A stretch of DNA of 6,152 nt from Burkholderiaceae bacterium. Lineage in GTDB: Bacteria > Pseudomonadota > Gammaproteobacteria > Burkholderiales > Burkholderiaceae_E. Location: positions 1 to 6,152 of the forward strand of contig JADJVQ010000132.1 in the NCBI GenBank assembly GCA_016710525.1, written 5' to 3'. Below the pieces are notes generated by a model, which was given only the letters and a program-made list of their open reading frames with translations, was not told the origin of the DNA and made no database searches. The position numbers and the translations under genes are program-made. How positions within the stretch are numbered: the first letter of the stretch is position 1; each line of letters starts with the position of its first letter. Positions 1 through 6,152 of the stretch are shown piece after piece.

Positions 1-486
1 CGCCTGATTCGCTGATCTGCTTCTCCAAGATATAGCTTTCATACACATCAGCTTTGGCATTGAGCGGTTCCCCGTGGAACTCATGATTGATTTTTTCGCC
101 TTGCTGCGTTTTCCATGAATAAATCAGTGCCGCACCTTCTCCAAGCGGGTTTTAAATTCCAGACCTTCGCCCGGTTGCAGGGTGATTTGCCGCGTATCTG
201 CCCGATAAAGCGTAGCTTGTTTGGAGGTAATGGTAACGGGGGCGGAGATGACTGGGGCTGCCACCACTGCGGCCACGACATCGTTTCCGTTGCTTTTGGT
301 TACGGCTCCTTGGCTATTGTTCAGGGCAGTCAATCCGAGTGTTTTACCGATACCGGTTGGATCGATACCGTGCTCGGCCGGGAGCACAGTCGTGATCAGG
401 ATGGCTGCGGCGACAACCAAGGCCATGCCTGCAGCCCTGAGCAGTTGGCGCACGGTTGGTAGCGGGTGCGTGTTGTGTGTGTTCAT
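1..486 (-). CDS. Small single-pass 'transmembrane anchor' protein found with metal RND operons, frameshifted and cut by the window edge
   Basis: The protein starts MNTHNTHPLPTVRQLLRAAG, followed by one membrane helix (MALVVAAAILITTVLP) and the stretch AEHGIDPTGIGKTLGLTAL, which is characteristic of a small protein often annotated as a transmembrane anchor protein next to CzcCBA-like operons. A low-complexity linker (VVAAVVAAPVISAPVTI) leads to a probable periplasmic domain with ITLQPGEGLEFKTRL. The frame stops at 124, but one missing base near 135-141 restores GAALIYSWKTQQGEKINHEF, then HGEPLNAKADVYESYILEKQ to the left edge. The HGEP motif is usual in the family. Topology is inferred as a short cytoplasmic tail, one helix and a periplasmic domain. 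The function is unknown; it could dock or stabilise the pump. The C-terminus lies outside the window. Confidence 0.75.
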
Positions 487-493
487 GTATCAA

Positions 494-498
494 TCCTC
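494..498 (-). promoter_or_regulatory. Ribosome binding site of the transmembrane anchor gene
   Basis: GAGGA on the minus strand, 7 bases before the ATG at 486, lying in the 15-base gap after the HupE-like stop at 504-502. It supports the start MNTHNTHPLPTVRQLL. Confidence 0.6.
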
Positions 499-501
499 AA
501 A

Positions 502-1068
502 TCAAAGGGTGAAATAACTGGTCATTTGGTGGCCCATCAGGACGAACCCTGCCGCCATCAACACGGCATTGGCCGCGAATGCCTGATGCCAGAAAGCACC
601 GGACCGCCGCCAGAAACCCATGACAATCAGAATGGCGGCGAGCGCGAGCAACTGCCCAAGCTCGACCCCGACATTGAATGCGAGGATATTGGGTACCAAA
701 CCATCCTGCGATAGCGTGAATTCCTGCAGCTTGGTGGCGAGGCCGAATCCATGGAAGAAGCCAAAGATCAGCACCGCGCCTTGGCTTCGGTTGAAAGCCA
801 ACACCCGCTTGAATGCGCCAAGATTGTCGAGCGCCTTTGCACGCGACCGACAGGCCGATGATGGCGTCGACGATGTAGGGATTGACATGCGTACCGCTGA
901 GGACGCCGTACAGCAGCGTCACGCTATGGCCAATGGCAAATAGCGTGACGTAGGTTCCGACTTCACGCATCCGGTACAGGAAGAAAATCACGCCTCGATC
1001 CATTGGGCCCCGATCCATTGGACCTTGATCCGTGGCTGCGTAAAAGTCATTGTAAATGTACTAGTCAT
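502..1068 (-). pseudogene. HupE/UreJ-family membrane protein, 5' end deleted and one frameshift
   Basis: HupE/UreJ proteins are polytopic inner-membrane proteins, several of them nickel or cobalt permeases. The conserved core is present: GVIFFLYRMREVGTYV, FAIGHSVTLL (940-911), VNPYIVDAIIGLSV, FGFFHGFGLATKL (765-727), ILAFNVGVELGQLLAL and a last helix ending GHQMTSYFTL. The ATG at 1068 sits in the overlap ATGACTAG with czcC, but it opens MTSTFTMTFTQPRIKVQW and hits a stop near 990. The usual signal peptide and first helix with its GYDHLLFLF-like metal-binding histidine region are absent, and the coding frame resumes at GVIFFLY near 992. A second break is an extra base in the CC at 834-835: removing it changes CKGARQS to the expected CKALDNLG. 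As written no functional protein can be made. The N-terminal loss coincides with a 15-base tandem duplication. The family call is firm; the substrate is inferred only from the neighbouring pump. Confidence 0.85.
992..1020 (+). repeat. Imperfect 15-base tandem duplication at the damaged 5' end of the HupE-like gene
   Basis: GCCTCGATCCATTG (992-1005) and GCCCCGATCCATTG (1007-1020) differ at one base and are separated by one G, giving a period of 15. The repeat lies exactly where the normal HupE N-terminus should join GVIFFLY. It may mark the scar of a deletion or a misassembly. Confidence 0.75.
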
Positions 1069-2301
1069 GTTCCATATTCCAAATCAAGTGAGCGTCGACG
1101 AGTAGCCCGTAATAGGCTTTCAGGGCCGTGACTTGCGCTTGCAGCGCATTGTTCAGCGCGGTGGTCGCCTGGCGACGCGCCAGCAGCAGGGCCTGCAGCT
1201 CAGGCTTCACCGAGCGCACAGGCGCGCTGCATCAGCGTGGCGTTTTCCTGCATGGCTGCGGCGCTCTCATTGGCGATCTGCAGGCTGTCGTAGGCCCCGC
1301 GAGCAGTTACCACGGCGCTAGCAATTTCCGTCTCAAGCTGACGCTGCTTGAGTTGGACTTCCTGATGCGAAACGGCCACCGCGGCAATTGCCTTGGCGCT
1401 ACGCGAGTCACGGGCGCCCCCTGGAATGGGAATGCTGATCATGATTCCGGAGATGCGCTCGCCGCCGCCAGCCTCCGAGGCCGTGTAGAGCCCTAACGTC
1501 GGATCGGGAGTCTTGTCTGTACGCGCTCGTTCCGCCTGCGCTTCGGCCAGGCGCAATTGTGTTTGCACGATCTTCAATTCATCGCTTTGCGCCAGGATGC
1601 GCTGGCGCCAGAACGCGGTGTCTTCCTCGATCGGCAACGGCGCGGGCAGGGCCAGGGAGTTGACGCTTCACGCCGGGGAAGCGAGTGGATAGACGCAACC
1701 AGGCTGCGGAAGCCTGAGTCTTCGCATCGTTGTCCAGGCGTCTTTGCTCGGCCAGTTCGGCGCGGGCGATGCGCGCGTCCAATTTCGAGGCGTCGCCTGC
1801 GCGTAAGCGTTTCTCAACAGCCGCGAGGCTGGCCTGTGTCGACTGAAGGCCGTTCTCGGCCAACTCACGGGCGCGTTCTGCCGCCAGCCAGTCCACCCAC
1901 AAAGCCATCAGCTCGCGCCCGGCTTCGTGCAGTGCTTCGCCATAGCGCGCCTGAGATTCCTCGACGGTTGCCTTGCCGATGTTGCGATCGGCTGCGGCCT
2001 TGCCGGGAAGCCGGATGGTCCGCTCGATACCCACGTTCCATTCGTTGTAGCGCGGACCACTTTCCAGTCTCCGCTGCTGCCCCGTGGCGCGAGTGGTCCA
2101 TTCATAAGGCGATCTATCGAGGATATCCGCCTCTTGCAGCGCGACGTCCAGGCCTGCGCGCGCGGCGGCGACGCCGGGGTCCTGTTCGAGCAGTGGTCGC
2201 GCAATTTCGGTCGGCATCAGCCCCGGCGGATTCACCGGCGGCGCCGCCAAGGCGGCGCCGGAGACGGTCAACAGGCCGATCAGGAGCAATGGAATCATCA
2301 T
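1061..2301 (-). CDS. czcC: CzcC-type outer-membrane factor (TolC superfamily) of the metal efflux complex, two frameshifts
   Basis: This is the outer-membrane channel subunit of the CBA pump. It starts MMIPLLLIGLLTVSGAALA followed by APPVNPPG, a clear Sec signal peptide with probable cleavage after ALA and no lipobox cysteine. The mature protein has the two long alpha-helical hairpins of the family: EARAGLDVALQEADI-like and ALWVDWLAAERARELAEN in the first half, and TQLRLAEAQAERARTDKTPD, then LGLYTASEAGGG, ISGIMISIPIPGG and QLKQRQLETEIASA in the second. P-D/P-T-LGL and SIPIPGG are typical of CzcC proteins. Two extra bases break the frame, one of the TT at 1667-1668 and the A at 1202. Removing both gives 1239 bases, exactly 412 codons plus a stop, a normal length. 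This supports the placement of both errors. The end LIWNMEHD overlaps the HupE-like start by 8 bases. Confidence 0.9.
2239..2260 (-). repeat. Perfect 10-bp GC-only inverted repeat with a 2-base loop inside the signal-peptide region of czcC
   Basis: CGGCGCCGCC (2239-2248) is followed by AA and its exact complement GGCGGCGCCG (2251-2260). It lies about 41 bases after the czcC start and encodes the small-residue end of the signal peptide (GAALAAPP). There is no T tract after it, so it is not a rho-independent terminator. It is probably a by-product of GCC/GGC codons for Ala and Gly, though such a strong stem could slow translation of the mRNA. Confidence 0.6.
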
Positions 2302-2600
2302 GCGATCTCTCCCGCTTCGACGACCGTCGTCACCCAATAGCGCAGGCCCGCGCCGGCGAATTCCTGGCGGATGGCGTCGAACAGCGCCGCTTGGTCGGTC
2401 GCCGCAAAAATCACCTGTATCTCGGTGGCGCGCGCGCGGCCCAGCACCTGTTCCGTTTGGTCCAGATTCTCGTGGGCCAGGCCATGCGCGGCCGTCGCCG
2501 TGCTGGTGAAAACCGTCCTGCCGGGCAGCATGAGCAGCAGATCGAGCAGCTTTTCCTCGGTCGCCGGCGGACACAGCAGCGTCAAGCAAAGTTCAGACAT
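2298..2600 (-). CDS. DUF3240 family protein, small PII-like accessory protein of metal RND operons
   Basis: A complete protein of 100 residues, beginning MSELCLTLLCPP and ending VVEAGEIA. It has no signal peptide or membrane helix, so it is expected in the cytoplasm. The pattern of a short N-terminal strand, a helix (ATEEKLLDLLLML), a strand (TVFTSTAT), an ILxxHG-like loop (AAHGLAHENLDQTEQVLGR), then EIQVIFAATDQAALFDAIRQEF and a final strand (LRYWVTTVVEAG) fits DUF3240, a family with a ferredoxin-like fold related to PII and CutA signalling proteins. That fold is family knowledge from memory, not something shown here. It overlaps the RND gene by 8 bases and the outer-membrane factor gene by 4 (ATGA). 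A role in sensing metal or tuning the pump is inference. It is the only complete gene here without a frameshift. Confidence 0.85.
   Translation of the reverse strand: MSELCLTLLCPPATEEKLLDLLLMLPGRTVFTSTATAAHGLAHENLDQTEQVLGRARATEIQVIFAATDQAALFDAIRQEFAGAGLRYWVTTVVEAGEIA
2307..2312 (-). promoter_or_regulatory. Ribosome binding site of the outer-membrane factor gene
   Basis: GGAGAG on the minus strand, 5 bases before the ATG at 2301. It selects the ATG at 2301 (or the adjacent one at 2298) as the start and rules out the long upstream in-frame extension, which overlaps the DUF3240 gene. Confidence 0.6.
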
Positions 2601-5490
2601 GGGACACCTCTCGTTTCGGGAATGCGAAGCGCAAATACAGGATGGGCAGCAGCATCAGCGTCAGCGCCGTGGCGGTAATCAGGCCGCCGATCACGACGAT
2701 GGCCAGCGGACGCTGGATCTCCGACCCCGGCCCCGTCGCGAACAGCAGCGGGATCAGTCCGAATGCCGTGATCGAGGCGGTCATCAGCACCGGCCGCAAA
2801 CGCCGCCGCGCTCCTTGCACGACGACTTCGCTGAGTCGCATCCCTTCGCTTTGCAGTTGATTGAAATAGCTGACCAGCACCACACCGTTCAGGACCGCGA
2901 TACCCAGTAGCGCGATGAAGCCCACGGACGCAGGGACCGACAGGTATTCCCCCGTGACCCACAAGGCGACGATGCCGCCGACCAGCGCGAACGGAACGTT
3001 GCTCAGGATCAGCAAAGCCTGGCGCACCGAGCGGAAGGTCGAGAACAGCAGTACGAAGATGAGGCCGAGCGCCACCGGCACCACCACCGTCAGCCGCGCT
3101 GCCGCGCGTTGCTGGTTTTCGAACTGACCGCCCCAACTGATGCGGTATCCGGTGGGCAGGGCAACTTCTGCGTGACGAGAGCCTTCGCCTCCTCAACGAA
3201 GCCCACCAGGTCCCTCCCGCCGACATTGGCGATGACCACGCTGTAGCGGCTGCCCATCTCGCGATCGATCTTGACCGGACCTTCCGCACGTTCCAGCTTC
3301 GCTACGCTGGTCAATGGAACCGTGTTGCCGTCCCGGGTCGTGATTCGCGTCGCTGCGAACTCGGCCGGCGACGTGCGAACCGCTTCAGAGCCGCGCAGCA
3401 CGATCGGCGTGCGCCGGTTGCCCTCGATCACGATGCCGGCGCGCTGGCCCTCGATCTGCGTGCGTAGCGCATCCTGGATTTCCTCGACGCTCAGGCCGAG
3501 CCGTCCGGCCTGCAAGCGGTCCACCGCCACCCGCAGGTACTGCACGCCGTCGTTCTGGACCGTGTACACGTCCTGATTGCCGGGGACCGTCTTGAGCAGC
3601 GCTTCGACCTGGCTCGCATACTCATTCAGCTTGTCAAGTTCGGGACCGAAAATCTTCACCGCCAGGTCGCCGCGCACGCCGATGATCATTTCCGACACGC
3701 GCATTTCGATCGGCTGGGTGAAGCTGTATTTGATGCCGGGCATCGGATCGAGCACCTTGCGCACTTCGTCCATCAGCGCTTCCTTGCTCTTCATGCGCCA
3801 TTCGCCTTGCGGCTTCAACAGCAGATAGGTATCGGTCTGGTTGAGCCCCATCGGGTCGAGGCCGATTTCATCTGAACCGGCACGGGCAACGATGCCATGC
3901 ACTTCCGGAACGGCCTGCATGATGGCGCGATGGATTTTCAGATCCAGCGCGGCGCTTTGTTCGAGGCTGACCGAGGGCAGTTTCTCGATGCCGACGATCA
4001 GGTCGCCCTCATCCATCGTCGGCATGAAGGTCTTGCCGACCTGGGTGTAGATCACACCGCCCAGCAGCAGCATCGCCACCGCCACCGCGGCGACGACGCG
4101 CTGCCGGCGCAGGCCCCAGGCCAGCGCCGGCTCGTAGAGCGCTTGCAGTTTGCGCGGCAGCCACGGCTCCTCGTGCTTGACTTCGCGCAGCAGGTAGGAC
4201 GCCAGCACCGGAATCACGGTCAGCGACAACACCAGGGATCCGGCCAGGGCGAAGACGATGGTGAGCGCGACAGGAACGAAAAATTTGCCTTCGAGATCCT
4301 GTAGCGTCAGCAGCGGCAGAAACACGGTAATGATGATCAGGATCCCGGAGGTGACCGGCACCGCAACCTCGCGCACGGCGCGATAGATCGTATGCAGCCG
4401 CGGCAGCTTGCCGGCCGTGGGATCGGTCGCCAGGCGCTGCACGATGTTTTCGACCACCACCACGGCGGCATCGACCAGCATGCCGATCGCGATCGCCAGG
4501 CCGCCCAGGCTCATCAGGTTCGCCGACATGCCAAAGCCACGCATCAGGATGAAGGTGATCAGCGCGGCCAGGGGCAGCACCAGGGCGACGGTCAATGCCG
4601 CTCGGATATTGCCGAGGCGCCGGCCAGTCCCAGCACCAGCCCCTGCACGGCTTCAGCCTTACCGCTTTGCGTCACCACACCATAGCGTGTCACGGTGCCG
4701 ATTTTGACCTCGGCCAAATTGCCGACGCGGACCGGTACACCGTCCTTCATCGTCACCACGACCGCACGCAAGTCGTCCAGACTGGTGATGCTTCCCTCGC
4801 TGCGCACCAGCAGCACTTCGTCGCCTTCGCCGAGCCGGCCCGCACCGTCGTTGCGGTTGTTGGCGCTGATCGCTTCCTTGAGTTGCGTGATGGTCACGCC
4901 GCTGGCGCCCAGTTTGAGCTGATCGGGCACGACCTCGAAGGCGCGCACGACGCCGCCCAGCGCATTCACGTCGGCGACGCCGGGCACGGTGCGCAGCACC
5001 GGCCGGATGACCCAGTCGAGCAGGCTGCGTCGTTCGGCGAGGGACATTCCCTCGCTTTCCACGGTGAACATGAACATTTCCCCCAACGGGTCGTGATCGG
5101 CGCCATGCCGCCCCTGATGCCGGCCGGCAGGCTTCTCCGTGAGCCCGCCAGGCGTTCGCCGACCTGCTGGCGCGCCCAATAGATATCGGTGCCGTCCTCG
5201 AAGTCGATGGTGACATCGACCAGGCCGTATTTGGTCACCGAGCGCAGCATGCGTTGGCTTGGGAATGCCGAGCATTTCGACTTCGATCGGCATCGCGATA
5301 CGGCTTTCGATTTCTTCCGGCGTCATGCCGGGGCCTTCATGATGATTTTGACCTGGGTGCTCGCCACGTCGGGGAATGCGTCGATTGGCAGTCCCAAGTA
5401 GGCAACCCATCCGGCGCCGGCGACAAGCAGCGTCGCCAGCAGGATGAACAGGCGCTGCGATAAAGAAAACTGGACCAGGCGGGAGAGCAT
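2593..5490 (-). pseudogene. czcA: CzcA/CusA-family heavy-metal efflux RND pump, with several frameshifts and an internal deletion
   Basis: This is the proton-driven inner-membrane pump of the CBA complex. From the start at 5490 come membrane helix 1 (LFILLATLLVAGAGWVAYLG), the first porter region, helices 3 to 7, the second porter region and the last five helices, ending KREVSHV at 2593. Helix 4 carries GLAIAIGMLVDAAVVVVEN (about 4502-4446), whose Asp and Glu belong to the proton relay of heavy-metal RND pumps. The segment PIEMRVSEMIIGVRGDLAV (3713-3657) resembles divalent-cation pumps such as CzcA more than Cu/Ag pumps, so Co, Zn, Cd or Ni is inferred; the exact metal is open. As written the gene is broken: about -1 near 5329, +1 near 5258, -1 near 5143 with +1 near 5130, -1 near 5089 and -1 near 3160. 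Near 4615 about 60 to 65 codons, including helix 2, are missing. Correcting the small indels gives about 966 residues, against roughly 1030 to 1045 for the family. Confidence 0.92.
2607..2612 (-). promoter_or_regulatory. Ribosome binding site of the DUF3240 gene
   Basis: GAGAGG on the minus strand, 6 bases before the ATG at 2600 and within the 3' end of the RND gene. The RND stop lies inside the overlap ATGTCTGA, so translation of the two genes is probably coupled. Confidence 0.6.
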
Positions 5491-6152
5491 TATTTGGCTC
5501 CTTCGATCGAGCTGCTGAAGCGCCCTTGAGCGCGACCACGCCGCCGACGGCGATCTGGTCACCGGCCTTGACCGGGCCTTGCACGCGCACGCGCTGTCCG
5601 ACGCTGGACACGACCTTCACCGGCCTGGCCTCAAAGCCGTCGGCGGTACGGACAAACAGGTAAGCCTGATCGGCGTCGTGGGCCACGGCCGACAGCGGCA
5701 CATCCCAACTGCCTTGAGTGGCCGCCGGGTTGGCCAAAACGGGCAGCTCGACCGTGACGAACTCTCCCGGGCGAACCTGGCCGGCCTTGCCCTCGACCGC
5801 CGCCCGCAGCACCACCGTCTGGCTGCTGGACGAGACGGTCGGACTGGCGCTCAAGATGCGCGCCGTGACGTTCCGGTCTTGTATCTTGAGCTTCGTTCCG
5901 GCTGGCCAATTCGCGCTTTCGGAGATCGGAAGCTGAATATCCAGCCAGAGGGAGTCGATTTGGGCCACATGCAACAACGCGGTCGCCGCCTCGACCCGCT
6001 GGCCGGGCTTGACCGCTATTCCGGTCACGATTCCGGCCTGGGTCGCGGCCAGCGTGATGCTGTCTTGCGGCTCGCCGGAAGTCGCAATGCGCGATCGTCG
6101 CAGGCGACATATCAGCTTAGACGCAGCGCCGCCCTCGCGTGATTGAGCGCCG
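5490..6152 (-). CDS. czcB: CzcB-type periplasmic adaptor (membrane fusion protein) of a heavy-metal RND pump, C-terminal half, frameshifted
   Basis: This is the membrane fusion subunit that links the inner-membrane RND pump to the outer-membrane channel. The window holds only the C-terminal part. It starts in the alpha-hairpin end (LNHARAALRLS), passes through the second half of the lipoyl-like domain (QAGIVTGIAVKPGQRV, near 6030), a beta-barrel (LWLDIQLPISESA to GEFVTVELP) and the membrane-proximal domain (VKAGDQIAVGGVVALKG). The order and motifs are those of CzcB/CusB adaptors. Three one-base frame changes are needed to read it: about +1 near 6114, +1 near 6089 and -1 near 5523. The last restores a normal C-terminus, GRFSSSIEGAK, ending in TAA at 5492-5490, whose last A is the first base of the RND start codon. 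The start codon and signal peptide lie beyond the right edge. The family call is firm; the metal is not determined by this subunit. Confidence 0.88.
5498..5504 (-). promoter_or_regulatory. Ribosome binding site of the RND pump gene
   Basis: On the minus strand GAAGGAG lies 7 bases before the ATG at 5490. It sits inside the last codons of the adaptor gene, which ends in the overlap TAATG. This fixes the RND start at 5490 (MLSRLVQFSLSQR) rather than the in-frame ATG at 5562, which would run back into the adaptor coding region. Confidence 0.75.

Noticed and set aside
115..517. Overlapping plus-strand open frames (115 and 98 codons)
   Set aside because: They are antisense to the anchor gene, which has a ribosome binding site, a membrane helix and family motifs.
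502..888. An independent small membrane protein starting at 888
   Set aside because: The first 18 codons are out-of-frame translation of the HupE-like core; after one base is removed at 834-835 the reading is continuous with the upstream helices.
2239..2260. Rho-independent terminator
   Set aside because: There is no T tract on either side in the transcribed direction, and the stem lies inside a signal-peptide coding region in mid-operon.
1579..2589. Extended start of the outer-membrane factor at 2589
   Set aside because: The extension overlaps the intact DUF3240 gene, has no family resemblance, and a ribosome binding site plus signal peptide mark the start at 2301.
1557..2678. Long open frame on the plus strand (373 codons)
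   Set aside because: It lies opposite czcC and DUF3240, is rich in Arg, Pro and Ser as expected for the antisense of GC-rich coding DNA, and matches no family I know.
3897..4304. His- and Gln-rich open frame on the plus strand (135 codons), superficially like a metal-binding protein
   Set aside because: The His and Gln richness is an antisense shadow of Val, Leu and Ala codons in the RND helices; there is no ribosome binding site or separate signal.
3090..4595. A separate gene starting with TTG at 4595
   Set aside because: The TTG is an internal Leu codon of the RND gene (RAALTVALVL); the apparent start is caused by the deletion and frame change just upstream.
4592..6028. A single 478-residue fusion of adaptor and RND protein starting with GTG at 6028
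   Set aside because: The fusion arises because the missing base near 5523 abolishes the adaptor stop and a second missing base near 5329 returns to the RND frame; residues between are nonsense relative to both families, and a proper TAATG junction exists at 5492-5488.
5579..6142. Open frame on the plus strand (187 codons)
   Set aside because: It is antisense to the adaptor gene, whose protein is clearly recognisable in the other strand.

Overview
The window is one continuous stretch of a heavy-metal efflux operon, read entirely on the minus strand (right to left). High GC with strong third-position GC bias, and the families present, suggest a proteobacterium, most likely beta or gamma. No marker gene allows a finer call.

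Layout in transcription order: (1) the C-terminal half of a CzcB-type periplasmic adaptor (6152 to 5490, cut by the right edge); (2) a CzcA/CusA-type inner-membrane RND pump (5490 to 2593); (3) a small DUF3240 protein (2600 to 2298), the only gene that is both complete and undamaged; (4) a CzcC-type outer-membrane factor of the TolC superfamily (2301 to 1061); (5) a HupE/UreJ-family membrane protein (1068 to 502); (6) a small single-pass 'transmembrane anchor' protein (486 to the left edge, incomplete). Genes 1 to 5 are joined by overlapping stop and start codons (TAATG, ATGTCTGA, ATGA, ATGACTAG), so they are very probably one translationally coupled mRNA. The gap before gene 6 is 15 bases. 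No stretch over 300 bases lacks a gene. No tRNA, rRNA, CRISPR, insertion sequence or convincing terminator was seen. The operon promoter must lie beyond the right edge.

Adaptor, RND pump and outer-membrane factor should form the tripartite CBA complex that drives divalent metal ions (Co, Zn, Cd or Ni class) out of the cell using the proton gradient. DUF3240, the HupE-like protein and the anchor protein look like an accessory set riding with the pump; their roles are not established.

The most striking property is damage. Every gene except the DUF3240 gene is broken by one-base insertions or deletions, about 13 in all, yet each frame resumes with a well-conserved sequence on the other side. 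In addition the RND gene lacks about 60 to 65 codons around its second membrane helix, and the HupE-like gene has lost its signal peptide and first helix. Many indels sit in short runs of G, C or T, which favours sequencing or assembly error for the one-base changes. The two larger losses could be real or also artefacts. No unmistakably new system was found; the best candidate for new biology is the DUF3240/HupE/anchor accessory cassette.
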